In this document: positions 31,675 through 40,465 of the stretch, piece by piece
Position numbering within the stretch: the first letter of the stretch is position 1
Layout of the letters: every line of letters starts with the position of its first letter
Assembly: GCA_002431865.1 (NCBI GenBank)
Contig: DJEI01000109.1
Location: 7,447-50,167 of the forward strand
Direction: 5' to 3'
Origin: Lachnospiraceae bacterium UBA5902
Lineage (GTDB): Bacteria > Bacillota > Clostridia > Lachnospirales > Lachnospiraceae
Length of the DNA stretch: 42,721 nucleotides
The notes under the pieces: generated by a model
Database searches by the model: none
What the model was told of the DNA's origin: nothing
What the model saw: only the letters and a program-made list of their open reading frames with translations
Position numbers and translations under genes: made by a program

Positions 31675-32995
31675 GGGACGCAAGCTTCGTGATCGTGAGT
31701 GCGTTGTGGAGCAGGTAGCTGCCAAACATACCGCATATGTATGCGTGAATGCCAAAATGTGGTACAAAGAAGACGATACATAAGATCCGCACGCTGATGC
31801 CGAGAATATTATAGATTAAGTTCTGGGTGGCGTAACCGATTCCGTTCATAATGCTGGAGAGCGTCGTGGAAAGATAAATAAACGGACACAGAAATCCCAT
31901 CAGCTGAAGCAACGTTCCTGCTTTGGCACTTTCAAAAGCGAAGATACAGATTGGCTTTGCAAAGAGTATATACAGGATGCAGGCAAAGCTGCCAAGCATG
32001 ATACAGAAAAGAGCACTTGATACAAGTGCTTTTTTTATTGCCTTGGTATCCTGTTTGGCACAGGCGTAAGAGATGGATGGAAGCAGCATCGTGGAAAGCG
32101 AGTTCGTGATTGTTGCCGGAAATAATAAAAATGGGATCACGATACCAGTGATGACACCGTACATTTCCATGCTTGTATCGGCGTTGTTGTAATACTGGAA
32201 AAGAAACGTCGGAAGTATAATTGCTTCAAAGCTTGAAAATAATGTAAAAATCAGATTGTTTGAGGTGATCGGAACGATATCCTTGAGCATGGGAATCATA
32301 AGGGATGTTTTCTGTTTTGTTGAAATAAGCATATTTTTATCCCGCAATCTGTTCGTTTGATTCGGTTTTTTACGGAACAATATATAACAGCTGACGGCGT
32401 AAAGTGTGGCGCCCATCTCACCGATCACAACACCGAGTACGGCAGTTTTGGCGTCGACATGATCCTGCATATAAGAGATAGCAAGAAGGTAGACGGATCC
32501 AATCCTGATGATCTGCTCGATCAACTGGCAGCTTCCGGAGAATATGGGCTTTTCGTGTCCGATAAAGAATGCGTTGATGCAGGCTTTTACCGCTACGAAA
32601 GGAACCGCCGGTGAGAGAAGCTTTAACAGAACGCGGCAGTCTGTATTTTTCAGGATATGGGTGGCAATAAAATCGCAGCCGAAGAAAAAACAGGCAGAGA
32701 CAAGCAGACTTAAGAGAAGACTCAAAAATCCACCAAGCCGAAGCACACGGCGGGTATCGAGATCATTTTTCTTACCGAGCAGGTAGGATACATGTTTGGT
32801 AATGGTTGTAGCGATTCCCTGACAGCAAAAAGAAATTCCTAAGATGTAAAGCGGAAAAATAAGCTGATAAGTTCCAAGCTCTTTAACACCAATCAGCCGC
32901 GTCAGGAATATTCTATTATAAAAGCCGAGACATTTGGTCAGGATTCCGGTTATGGTTAAAATCAGGGTTCCTTTGATGATAGTTTGTTTTGACAT
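31664..32995 (-). CDS. SpoVB/MurJ-like polysaccharide flippase (MATE-like, MOP superfamily)
   Basis: An integral membrane protein of 443 residues with about 12-14 hydrophobic helices, of the polysaccharide transporter/SpoVB branch that moves lipid-linked sugars across the cytoplasmic membrane. The N terminus KGTLILTITGILTKCLGFYNRIFL and LGTYQLIFPLYILG are characteristic. I chose the ATG at 32993-32995, 9 bases after AGGA; an upstream ATG at 33004 overlaps that site. There is no glycosyltransferase beside it, so the substrate (peptidoglycan precursor, sporulation or other polymer) is open. The 3' end overlaps the metA-family gene by 11 bases; the 5' end diverges from the cysteine desulfurase gene. 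Confidence 0.88.
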   Translation of the reverse strand: MSKQTIIKGTLILTITGILTKCLGFYNRIFLTRLIGVKELGTYQLIFPLYILGISFCCQGIATTITKHVSYLLGKKNDLDTRRVLRLGGFLSLLLSLLVSACFFFGCDFIATHILKNTDCRVLLKLLSPAVPFVAVKACINAFFIGHEKPIFSGSCQLIEQIIRIGSVYLLAISYMQDHVDAKTAVLGVVIGEMGATLYAVSCYILFRKKPNQTNRLRDKNMLISTKQKTSLMIPMLKDIVPITSNNLIFTLFSSFEAIILPTFLFQYYNNADTSMEMYGVITGIVIPFLLFPATITNSLSTMLLPSISYACAKQDTKAIKKALVSSALFCIMLGSFACILYILFAKPICIFAFESAKAGTLLQLMGFLCPFIYLSTTLSSIMNGIGYATQNLIYNILGISVRILCIVFFVPHFGIHAYICGMFGSYLLHNALTITKLASPNS

Positions 32996-33049
32996 GATGA
33001 TCATTCCTGCCAGAGTCTTGGTTTATTATATTGGATAGGGCGATGAAAT

Positions 33050-34234
33050 ATGACAATTTATATGGATCACGCAGCGACGACGAGCACCCATCCGGAAGTG
33101 ATTCGTGCCATGCAGCCGTACTTTCACGACAAATTTGCGAACCCTTCCGGCATTTACAGTATCGCAAAAGAGAACCGGCGGGAAATAGAAAAATGCCGTC
33201 AGATGATCGCGGATACCCTGCATGCGAGAAAGAACGAGATATATTTCACGGCAGGTGGTTCGGAGGGTGATAACTGGGCATTAAAGGAGATAGCGGACAC
33301 ATACAGTAAAAAAGGCAGACATATCATCACGACAAAGCTGGAGCATCACGGAATCCTGCATACATGTGAATACCTCAAAAAACATGGGTTTGATGTCACA
33401 TATCTGGATGTGGATGCATCTGGATGTGTGAACCCGGAACAGGTAGAACGGGCAATTCGAAAGGATACGATTTTAATATCAGTAATGTTTGCAAACAACG
33501 AAATCGGGACGATACAGCCAATCGGTGAGATCGGAGCGGCTGCCAGACGGCATAATATAGTATTTCATACAGATGCGGTGCAGGCATATGGACAGATTCC
33601 AATTGACGTTGCGTGCCTGCAGGTCGATCTGCTTACTGCAAGCGGACACAAATTCCGCGGACCGAAGGGAACAGGATTTATATATATGCGGGAAGGTGTG
33701 AAAATGCAAAGTCTGATTCACGGCGGGGCACAGGAGCAGGGACTTCGTGCAGGAACGGAAAATGTACCTGGTATCATCGGACTTGCGACCGCCGCATATA
33801 TTGCGGATGCAGCGATGGAACAGCGGATGCAGCATGAAATACAGATCCGTGATTATATGATCGGTGAACTTCTTACATCGATTCCGTACAGCCGTTTAAA
33901 TGGACATCCGAAACAAAGGCTTCCAAACAATATCAATGTGTCTTTTCGGTTTGTCGATGGCGGAGCGCTGCTTGTCATGCTGGATACGTTTGGCATCTGC
34001 GCCTCCGGTGGATCGGCATGCACATCTGCGTCAAAAGAACCGTCCCATGTGTTAAAGGCAATCGGACTTCCCGATGAGCTGGCACGCGGCACGATACGGC
34101 TGACGATCGGGGAAGAGACAACAAAAAAGGATGCAGACTATGTGATTGCCTGCATCCGGGAAATTGTCGGGGGACTGCGGGAACAGTCACCTTTTTATGA
34201 GGATTATCGGTCGCGTTTGCACGCGGCAGATTAA
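33050..34234 (+). CDS. Cysteine desulfurase (NifS/IscS family)
   Basis: A PLP enzyme that takes sulfur from cysteine as a persulfide for Fe-S clusters or thio-modification of tRNA. The 394-residue protein shows MDHAATTSTHPEV at the start, the PLP Lys201 in SGHKFRGPKG, LIHGGAQEQGLRAGTENV and the catalytic Cys324 in SGGSACTSAS. It carries no adjacent iscU, iscR or thiI within the window, so its sulfur acceptor is unknown. AGGG is 9 bases before the ATG. The stop overlaps the convergent PHP phosphatase gene by 4 bases. Confidence 0.94.
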   Translation: MTIYMDHAATTSTHPEVIRAMQPYFHDKFANPSGIYSIAKENRREIEKCRQMIADTLHARKNEIYFTAGGSEGDNWALKEIADTYSKKGRHIITTKLEHHGILHTCEYLKKHGFDVTYLDVDASGCVNPEQVERAIRKDTILISVMFANNEIGTIQPIGEIGAAARRHNIVFHTDAVQAYGQIPIDVACLQVDLLTASGHKFRGPKGTGFIYMREGVKMQSLIHGGAQEQGLRAGTENVPGIIGLATAAYIADAAMEQRMQHEIQIRDYMIGELLTSIPYSRLNGHPKQRLPNNINVSFRFVDGGALLVMLDTFGICASGGSACTSASKEPSHVLKAIGLPDELARGTIRLTIGEETTKKDADYVIACIREIVGGLREQSPFYEDYRSRLHAAD

Positions 34235-35052
34235 GGAATCTTATGAAATTCCGGTTTGCGCTCTTTAAATGTCGTATAATAGCGGAAACCATGGGAGAGC
34301 AGCAGATCTCTTGCAACATCAAAGCCATAGCCGATATGCTCCGCATGATGTGCATCGCTTCCGACCGTGATGATTTCTCCACCTGCATCCTTATACATTT
34401 TCAGGATATCTGCATGAGGATGTGGGAAGGAGAGACCGCGGTATAAGCTTCCGGTATTGATCTCGATGCCCTGTCCGCGGGAGACGAGAATCTGGAACAA
34501 TTCTTTAAAGATATCTGCATAATTGCGGATATCAAAAAGATCCGCCTTCGTCTTTCCGTAGCGCACGATATAATCGAGGTGCCCGCACACATTGAAGTTA
34601 TCAAATTCCTTTACGCAGGCAAGCAGTGTCTCAAAATAATGCTGGTAAGCAGTCAGATCGTCCTTTCCTTCGAAATATTCCGGGTAATATGGGTCCATGC
34701 CGTCAACCACATGCAGGCTGCATATAATAAAATCCAGTTCCGGGTGTGTCTGAACGAAGGAATTTAATTTTTTGGCTGTCGATGGCATTACACCAAGTTC
34801 TATGCCCACGCGAAGGTCAAATTCCGGGACAAGCTTCTCAGAAAGAGTGTGGTAAGTGCAATAGTAGGAATCCAGATCTAAATTAAAATCCATATCCGGT
34901 TCCTCTGACCGGATTGGGAAATCCATATCGTAATGATCTGTAACGCAGAGGGCAGACAAGCCTTTTTCTTTTGCTGAGGAAATCACTGCCTGCATTGGTT
35001 CGTTACAGTCACTGGAAAAATCAGTATGAAAATGATAATCGGGAAATATCAT
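34231..35052 (-). CDS. Histidinol-phosphatase-like PHP-domain phosphoesterase
   Basis: PHP histidinol phosphatases make histidinol in histidine synthesis using a trinuclear metal site. The 273-residue protein has the metal ligands in order: DYHFHTDFS, VTDHYD, the Glu of GIELGV, SLHVVDG, VCGHLDYIVRYG, EINTGS and GSDAHHAEHIGYG. AGGAGG lies 8 bases before the ATG at 35052. No other his genes are present, so the assignment rests on family; other phosphoesterase activity is possible. It converges on and overlaps the desulfurase gene by 4 bases, and is divergent from gap. Confidence 0.88.
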   Translation of the reverse strand: MIFPDYHFHTDFSSDCNEPMQAVISSAKEKGLSALCVTDHYDMDFPIRSEEPDMDFNLDLDSYYCTYHTLSEKLVPEFDLRVGIELGVMPSTAKKLNSFVQTHPELDFIICSLHVVDGMDPYYPEYFEGKDDLTAYQHYFETLLACVKEFDNFNVCGHLDYIVRYGKTKADLFDIRNYADIFKELFQILVSRGQGIEINTGSLYRGLSFPHPHADILKMYKDAGGEIITVGSDAHHAEHIGYGFDVARDLLLSHGFRYYTTFKERKPEFHKIP

Positions 35053-35117
35053 GGTTTAATCCTCCTGTAAAATATAATGCATAAAATACTAAGATTTCAC
35101 GAAAGCTATGATTGCTT

Positions 35118-35146
35118 ATTATAACGTATAATCTTATAAAATCCAA
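35118..35146 (-). promoter_or_regulatory. Promoter of the PHP phosphatase gene
   Basis: On the minus strand TTGGAT (35141-35146) and TATAAT (35118-35123) are 17 bases apart, giving a leader of about 60 bases before the start at 35052. It is back to back with the gap promoter in this 253-base divergent region. Confidence 0.75.
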
Positions 35147-35195
35147 GAATTTTGGAAAATCACGCACTTTTTGAAAAAAATTACAAAAAATAGTC

Positions 35196-35224
35196 TTGAA
35201 TTTTACTATAAAAGAAGTTATGAT
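35196..35224 (+). promoter_or_regulatory. Promoter of gap
   Basis: TTGAAT (35196-35201) and TATGAT (35219-35224) have a 17-base spacer and A/T-rich upstream sequence that could act as an UP element. Predicted start near 35231. The leader contains a small hairpin, TACTGCA (35250-35256) with TGCAGTA (35261-35267), not followed by a T-run, so it is not a terminator; an mRNA 5'-stabilising role is possible. Confidence 0.75.
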
Positions 35225-35305
35225 GTTTGATGTAAGTTTTTAGATGAATTACTGCAGCCATGCAGTATTTAAATCTTAATAATTAAAACTTAGGAGGATT
35301 AAAAA

Positions 35306-36328
35306 ATGGCAGTAAAAGTAGCAATTAATGGTTTTGGACGTATCGGACGTCTTGCATTCAGACAGATGTTTGACGCAGAAGGTTATGAAGTAGTTGCAAT
35401 CAACGACTTGACAAAGCCTTCAATGCTTGCTCACCTTTTGAAGTATGATTCATCACAGGGTAAGTATCAGTATGCAGATCAGGTTTCTGCTGATGATGAA
35501 GCAGGTACAATCACAGTATGTGGTAAAACACTTAAGATCTATGCTGAGGCAGATGCTAAGAATCTTCCATGGGGAGAGCTTGATGTAGACGTTGTACTTG
35601 AGTGTACAGGTTTCTATGTATCAAAGGCTAAGTCACAGGCTCATATCGATGCAGGCGCTAAGAAGGTAGTTATTTCAGCTCCAGCTGGTAATGATCTTCC
35701 TACAATCGTATACAGCGTAAACGAGAACACACTTACAGCAGATGACAAGATCATCTCTGCAGCTTCTTGTACAACAAACTGTCTTGCACCTATGGCTAAG
35801 GCACTTAACGAGTACGCTCCAATCCAGTCAGGTATCATGTCAACAATCCATGCTTACACAGGTGATCAGATGGTACTTGATGGACCACACAGAAAGGGCG
35901 ACTTCAGACGTGCTCGTGCAGCAGCAGTTAATATCGTTCCTAACTCAACAGGTGCAGCTAAGGCTATCGGTCTTGTTATCCCAGAGCTGAACGGAAAGCT
36001 CATCGGTTCTGCACAGAGAGTTCCTGTACCTACAGGTTCTACAACAATCCTTACAGCAGTTGTTAAGGGCAAGGACGTAACTAAGGAAGGCATTAACGCA
36101 GCTATGAAGGCTGCAGCTTCTGAGTCTTATGGTTACAATGAGGAGCAGATCGTATCTTCAGATATCGTTGGTATGAGATATGGTTCACTCTTTGATGCTA
36201 CACAGACAATGGTAGCTCAGATCGCTGATGATCTGTACGAGGTTCAGGTTGTTTCTTGGTATGATAATGAGAACTCATACACAAGCCAGATGGTTAGAAC
36301 AATCAAGTACTTCGCTGAGTTGGCTTAA
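35306..36328 (+). CDS. gap: Glyceraldehyde-3-phosphate dehydrogenase
   Basis: GAPDH oxidises glyceraldehyde 3-phosphate to 1,3-bisphosphoglycerate with NAD and phosphate, the energy-conserving step of glycolysis. The 340-residue protein has the NAD-binding start [17 protein letters not shown], the catalytic Cys155 in SAASCTTNC and the C-terminal [15 protein letters not shown]. Codon use is strongly biased (ACA, GCA/GCT, CTT, TCA), unlike the neighbouring phosphatase. TAGGAGG is 8 bases before the ATG. First gene of the gap-pgk-tpiA cluster. Confidence 0.98.
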   Translation: MAVKVAINGFGRIGRLAFRQMFDAEGYEVVAINDLTKPSMLAHLLKYDSSQGKYQYADQVSADDEAGTITVCGKTLKIYAEADAKNLPWGELDVDVVLECTGFYVSKAKSQAHIDAGAKKVVISAPAGNDLPTIVYSVNENTLTADDKIISAASCTTNCLAPMAKALNEYAPIQSGIMSTIHAYTGDQMVLDGPHRKGDFRRARAAAVNIVPNSTGAAKAIGLVIPELNGKLIGSAQRVPVPTGSTTILTAVVKGKDVTKEGINAAMKAAASESYGYNEEQIVSSDIVGMRYGSLFDATQTMVAQIADDLYEVQVVSWYDNENSYTSQMVRTIKYFAELA

Positions 36329-36358
36329 TTTAGGCAGACTCTTTTAGAGAAGACCTAC

Positions 36359-36395
36359 AAGGGTCCGGTCTTAATTGGACCGGATCCTTATTTTT
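36359..36395 (+). terminator. Intergenic terminator/attenuator between gap and pgk
   Basis: AAGGGTCCGGTC (36359-36370) pairs with GACCGGATCCTT (36378-36389) in a 12-bp stem with one G-T pair, followed by ATTTTTATT. It is only 30 bases before the pgk start codon, and no good separate pgk promoter is visible, so partial readthrough is likely. Confidence 0.8.
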
Positions 36396-36425
36396 ATTAT
36401 TTCAAAATTTCAGGAGGATTTAATA

Positions 36426-37640
36426 ATGTCATTAAATAAGAAATCCGTTGATGATATCAACGTAAAGGGACTTCGTGTTCTTTGCAGATGTGATTTTAAC
36501 GTACCTTTGAAGAACGGCGAGATTACAGACGAAAACCGTCTGGTTGCAGCGCTTCCAACAATCAAGAAGCTGATTGCTGATGGTGGTAAGGTTATCCTTT
36601 GTTCACACCTTGGAAAGGTTAAGACAGAGGAAGATAAGAAGACAAAGACACTTGCACCAGTTGCAAAGAGACTGACTGAGCTTCTTGGACAGGAAGTTAA
36701 GTTTGTACCAAGCTTAGAGGTTGTTGATGACACAGTTCGCGCAGCTGTAGACGCTATGAAGGATGGCGAGGTTATCCTTCTTGAGAATACACGTTTCAGA
36801 CCAGAAGAGACAAAGAATGGAGAGGCTTTCTCTAAGGATCTTGCAAGCATCTGTGATGTATTCGTAAACGATGCATTTGGTACAGCTCACAGAGCACACT
36901 GCTCAAACGTTGGTGTAGCTGCACTTGTTGATACAGCTGTTGTTGGATATCTGATGCAGAAGGAAATCGATTTCCTTGGAAATGCTGTTGAGAATCCGGT
37001 AAGACCTTTCGTTGCTATCCTTGGTGGTGCAAAGGTTGCTGATAAGCTGAACGTTATTTCAAACCTTCTTGAGAAGTGCGATACACTCATCATCGGTGGT
37101 GGTATGGCTTACACATTCCTCAAGGCTAAGGGGTATGAGATCGGTAAGTCACTGGTAGATGATACAAAGCTTGACTACTGTAAGGAAATGATGGAGAAGG
37201 CCGAGAAGCTTGGCAAGAAGCTTCTGCTTCCAGTAGACTCTGTTATGGTTGATGATTTCCCTAACCCAATCGACGATCCTACAATCGCTACAACCATCTG
37301 TGATGCTGACAAGATGGACGCAACAAAGGAAGGCTGCGATATCGGACCTAAGACAATCGAGCTTTACTCTGAGGCTGTTAAGACAGCTAAGACAGTTGTA
37401 TGGAACGGACCTATGGGTGTATTTGAGAACCCGGTTCTTGCAAAGGGAACAAAGGCAGTAGCAGCAGCACTTGCTGAGACAGATGCTACTACAATCATCG
37501 GTGGCGGTGATTCCGCAGCTGCGGTTAACCAGCTTGGCTATGGTGATAAGATGAGTCACATCTCTACAGGTGGTGGAGCTTCTCTTGAGTTCCTCGAGGG
37601 TAAGGAGCTGCCGGGTGTAGCAGCAGCTAACGACAAATAA
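36426..37640 (+). CDS. pgk: Phosphoglycerate kinase
   Basis: PGK transfers phosphate from 1,3-bisphosphoglycerate to ADP. The 404-residue protein has the substrate-binding [11 protein letters not shown] near the N terminus, [37 protein letters not shown] and the nucleotide-binding [11 protein letters not shown] and [14 protein letters not shown] start at ATG 36426, with AGGAGG 8 bases upstream; an in-frame extension would begin within the preceding hairpin. Biased codons match gap. Confidence 0.98.
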   Translation: MSLNKKSVDDINVKGLRVLCRCDFNVPLKNGEITDENRLVAALPTIKKLIADGGKVILCSHLGKVKTEEDKKTKTLAPVAKRLTELLGQEVKFVPSLEVVDDTVRAAVDAMKDGEVILLENTRFRPEETKNGEAFSKDLASICDVFVNDAFGTAHRAHCSNVGVAALVDTAVVGYLMQKEIDFLGNAVENPVRPFVAILGGAKVADKLNVISNLLEKCDTLIIGGGMAYTFLKAKGYEIGKSLVDDTKLDYCKEMMEKAEKLGKKLLLPVDSVMVDDFPNPIDDPTIATTICDADKMDATKEGCDIGPKTIELYSEAVKTAKTVVWNGPMGVFENPVLAKGTKAVAAALAETDATTIIGGGDSAAAVNQLGYGDKMSHISTGGGASLEFLEGKELPGVAAANDK

Positions 37641-37670
37641 TTTCCACAATAAATCTTGAACTGCATCGTT

Positions 37671-37711
37671 ATCGGATTCTCGGCGTACGTCAGTACGCGG
37701 TCGAATCCGAT
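37671..37711. repeat. Intergenic inverted repeat between pgk and tpiA
   Basis: ATCGGATTC (37671-37679) pairs with GAATCCGAT (37703-37711), enclosing GCGTAC (37683-37688) and GTACGC (37693-37698) around loop GTCA, with small interior loops. No T-run directly follows. It could be an mRNA processing or stability element, or one copy of a dispersed repeat; only one copy is in the window. Confidence 0.7.
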
Positions 37712-37771
37712 GCCTTGCATTTTAAGTTTCTTGTGAAAATAAGTAATAAATTATTGATAGGAGATAAAAAA

Positions 37772-38518
37772 ATGGCAAGAAAAAGAATTATCGCTGGAAA
37801 TTGGAAGATGAACATGACTCCATCAGAGGCTGTAAAGCTTGTTGAGGAGTTAAAGCCATTAGTAGTAAATGATGATGTAGACGTAGTTTACTGTGTACCA
37901 GCCATCGATATCGTTCCTGTTGTTGAGGCTGTTAAGGGCACAAACGTACAGGTTGGCGCTGAGAACTTCTACATTGAGGACAAGGGTGCTTACACAGGCG
38001 AGATCAGTGCACCAATGCTTGTAGATGCAGGCGTTAAGTATGTAATCATCGGACATTCAGAGCGTCGTGAGTACTTCAAGGAAGACGATGCATTCCTGAA
38101 CAAGAAGGTTAAGAAGGCAATCGCTTCTGGACTTACACCAATCCTTTGCTGTGGTGAAACACTGGAGCAGAGAGAGATGGGCGTAACAATGGATTGGATC
38201 AGACTTCAGATCAAGTCTGACCTTGCAGGCGTTGCAGCAGATGATGTAAAGAACCTTGTAATCGCTTACGAACCAATTTGGGCAATCGGTACAGGTAAGA
38301 CAGCTACATCTGATCAGGCTGAAGAAGTATGTAAGGGTATCCGTGAACTCATCGCTGAGGTTTATGACACAGATACAGCAGAAGCAGTTCGTATTCAGTA
38401 CGGCGGTTCTATGAATGCTGGCAATGCGAAGGAGCTTCTTGCAAAGCCAAACATCGATGGTGGTTTGATCGGTGGTGCTTCTCTGAAGACTGAGTTCGGT
38501 CAGGTTGTAAATGCATAA
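37772..38518 (+). CDS. tpiA: Triosephosphate isomerase
   Basis: TIM interconverts dihydroxyacetone phosphate and glyceraldehyde 3-phosphate. The 248-residue barrel shows AGNWKMNMT (catalytic Lys), [11 protein letters not shown] (catalytic His), [14 protein letters not shown] (catalytic Glu and loop 6) and the phosphate-binding YGGSM and LIGGASL. ATG 37772 follows TAGGAG; a longer in-frame start lies before the ribosome site and is discounted. Codon bias matches gap and pgk. Confidence 0.98.
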   Translation: MARKRIIAGNWKMNMTPSEAVKLVEELKPLVVNDDVDVVYCVPAIDIVPVVEAVKGTNVQVGAENFYIEDKGAYTGEISAPMLVDAGVKYVIIGHSERREYFKEDDAFLNKKVKKAIASGLTPILCCGETLEQREMGVTMDWIRLQIKSDLAGVAADDVKNLVIAYEPIWAIGTGKTATSDQAEEVCKGIRELIAEVYDTDTAEAVRIQYGGSMNAGNAKELLAKPNIDGGLIGGASLKTEFGQVVNA

Positions 38519-38571
38519 TAAGTAATTTACAAATAATTTACTTGTCATGTTTTAGTTTTACGAATATAATT

Positions 38572-38616
38572 AATCCTGCTTTTGTATGATTAATCATGCA
38601 GAAGCAGGATTTTTTA
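38572..38616 (+). terminator. Rho-independent terminator after tpiA
   Basis: AATCCTGCTT (38572-38581) pairs with AAGCAGGATT (38602-38611); pairing continues inward (GTAT-type pairs) to a small loop near 38589-38594, making a long hairpin, and six T residues follow. It closes the glycolytic cluster and separates it from the exopolysaccharide genes. Confidence 0.9.
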
Positions 38617-38697
38617 TTAACAAAATTGGTAACTTTGCCGAAAAAAATATAGTAAAAACAAATGAATCTATTATAAAAAGGTGGGACGTGATTTTAA

Positions 38698-39915
38698 ATG
38701 TTGCATGTAATTGAGGAGTTTGTATTTTGGTATCCTGCACTGATGTCTGTGGCATGGGTAGTGGGTGGTATCTTATTTTACTTTGGGAATGAACGCAGGG
38801 GACCTTTGCCACTCTATGAAACGCCAATGGTGTCAATTCTTGTTCCTTGTTACAATGAGGCAGAAACAATAGCACATACGGTGATGGAACTATCAAAACT
38901 GCAATATCCGAATTATGAGATTATTGCAATCAATGATGGAAGTAGTGATAATACATCGGAAGTGATTCAAAGTCTGCTTCCGAAATATCGCAGGCTGCGG
39001 TTTGTGGATCTGAAAGAAAATAACGGAAAAGCAAATGCACTTTATCTCGGATTGATTGCTGCAAAGGGTGAGATTCTGATGGGGGTTGATTCGGACTCTT
39101 ATCTGATGCCGGATGCATTAAATTATATAGTTCCGCATTTTACGAATCCGTATAACGGAGAACGTGTCGGTGCTGTCACGGGAAATCCGCGTGTTCGGAA
39201 TCGCAGTTCTCTGCTTGCAAAATTACAGTTGTGCGAATATGCCAGTATTGTCAGTCTGATCAAACGGACACAACGTGTCTGGGGAAAGGTTATGACGGTT
39301 TCCGGTGTCGTAGTTGCATTCCGTAAGCGGGCACTTTTGGACTGTAACCTGTGGGATCGGGATATGATTACGGAAGATATCGGAGTTACCTGGAAGCTGG
39401 AGAAGAATTTCTGGGATGTCCGGTATGAGCCAAATGCGCTCTGTATGATGCTGGTTCCGGAAACTGTCAAGGGGTTGTTCAAGCAGAGAAAACGGTGGTC
39501 ACAGGGTGGCATGGAAATATTACGCCGTCATTATGATGTGGTTGGACATTGGAAGACAAGAAGAATGATTCTTGTCTATTTGGAACAGATTACATCCATT
39601 GTCTGGGCAATCTGCTGGCTTTTTACATTAATTCTGTTAATTTTAGGATGGATTTTCTTTGGAAAATGGTATGCACTTCCGTACATATGGAAAAGTTTGT
39701 TTTTGTCTGTGGTTTGTATGATACAGTTTGTGGTTGCAATGATTCTTGACAGTAAATATGATAAGAACTTATTGCGAAACGGCATTGTTGCAATCTGGTA
39801 TCCTTTTTTGTATTGGTATATCAATGCAATTATAGTGATATGTGCATTGCCATCCATCTTCCGTAAGAGAAAGAAAAAGGCTGTATGGGACAGCCCGGAT
39901 CGGGGGTTAGAGTAA
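38698..39915 (+). CDS. pgaC: PgaC-like poly-beta-1,6-N-acetylglucosamine synthase (GT2)
   Basis: A processive family-2 glycosyltransferase in the cytoplasmic membrane, expected to polymerise UDP-GlcNAc and extrude the chain. The 405 residues comprise one N-terminal membrane helix (about 12-30, PALMSVAWVVGGILFYFG), the GT2 domain with SILVPCYNEAETI, AINDGSSDNT, the DxD-like GVDSDSY (about 130), VTGNPRVRNRS, MITEDIGVTWKL (catalytic Asp, about 226) and QRKRWSQGG (QxxRW, about 263), then three or four C-terminal helices. The end WDSPDRG closely matches the end of Escherichia coli PgaC as I remember it. A loose GGTGGG precedes the ATG. The pgaD-like gene follows by one base. A different hexosamine polymer cannot be excluded. 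Confidence 0.9.
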   Translation: MLHVIEEFVFWYPALMSVAWVVGGILFYFGNERRGPLPLYETPMVSILVPCYNEAETIAHTVMELSKLQYPNYEIIAINDGSSDNTSEVIQSLLPKYRRLRFVDLKENNGKANALYLGLIAAKGEILMGVDSDSYLMPDALNYIVPHFTNPYNGERVGAVTGNPRVRNRSSLLAKLQLCEYASIVSLIKRTQRVWGKVMTVSGVVVAFRKRALLDCNLWDRDMITEDIGVTWKLEKNFWDVRYEPNALCMMLVPETVKGLFKQRKRWSQGGMEILRRHYDVVGHWKTRRMILVYLEQITSIVWAICWLFTLILLILGWIFFGKWYALPYIWKSLFLSVVCMIQFVVAMILDSKYDKNLLRNGIVAIWYPFLYWYINAIIVICALPSIFRKRKKKAVWDSPDRGLE

Positions 39916-39916
39916 T

Positions 39917-40465
39917 ATGAATGAGAATCGGGAAGATTTCACCAATCCATTACCGCAGAAAGCGGAATATGATATTCGGGATCATCTGATCTATGGAAAA
40001 CAGAAGACGTGGAAAAAGGTTGTAGAATGGATTATCACGATTCTTGCCTGGGGAATCCTGCTTTCCTATGTTATCTATCTGGTTTATGGTGCCCTTGCGA
40101 TCAGGAATGATTGGTATTTACCGGAGTTTTATGTATATAATCGGAATATGGTTCTCACGATTGAACATTATTTCCATATTTTGTTTATCGCCGCACTTGT
40201 ATTTGTTGCATTTTTTATTTTTTGGAAAAATTATAACAAACAAAAATATGGAAGACTGCACCGGCGGAGATTTCGACCGCCTGTTACAAATGATGAGATT
40301 GAGGAAACATTTCATCTTGATGCAAATCTGGTTCATGCAATGCAGGAACGACGGATGATTGTTTTGGAGCATAATATTATCCCGGATGATCTGGGAATGG
40401 GGCGAGAGAAACACAAAAAGGAGAAGGAACATGCAAAAGACAAGAATCTTAATCGTAGAAGATGA
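39917..40465 (+). CDS. pgaD: PgaD-like accessory subunit of the polysaccharide synthase
   Basis: PgaD is the small two-helix partner of PgaC; in E. coli the pair jointly binds cyclic di-GMP, which activates synthesis. The 182-residue protein has a short N-terminal region (YDIRDHLIYGKQ), membrane helices at about 37-57 and 83-104, and a cytoplasmic C-terminal part (WKNYNKQKYG, then FHLDANLVHAMQERRMIVLEH) that parallels the PgaD pattern of WALYNK and a late RMSVHF-like block. It is longer than E. coli PgaD because of a basic Lys/Arg/Glu tail (about 163-182), whose codons overlap the response-regulator gene by 35 bases. Confidence 0.82.
   Translation: MNENREDFTNPLPQKAEYDIRDHLIYGKQKTWKKVVEWIITILAWGILLSYVIYLVYGALAIRNDWYLPEFYVYNRNMVLTIEHYFHILFIAALVFVAFFIFWKNYNKQKYGRLHRRRFRPPVTNDEIEETFHLDANLVHAMQERRMIVLEHNIIPDDLGMGREKHKKEKEHAKDKNLNRRR

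Noticed and set aside
32357..32786. Plus-strand frames inside the flippase gene
   Set aside because: They are short, lack a ribosome site and lie opposite an intact membrane-protein gene.
32989..33032. TTGACA at 32989-32994 as -35 of the cysteine desulfurase gene
   Set aside because: The hexamer is perfect but no -10 lies 16-18 bases downstream; the TATATT at 33027 is 32 bases away.
36375..36403. pgk promoter TTGGAC-17-TATTTC overlapping the gap-pgk terminator
   Set aside because: The -10 is poor, and the start would fall about two bases before the pgk ribosome site, leaving too short a leader.
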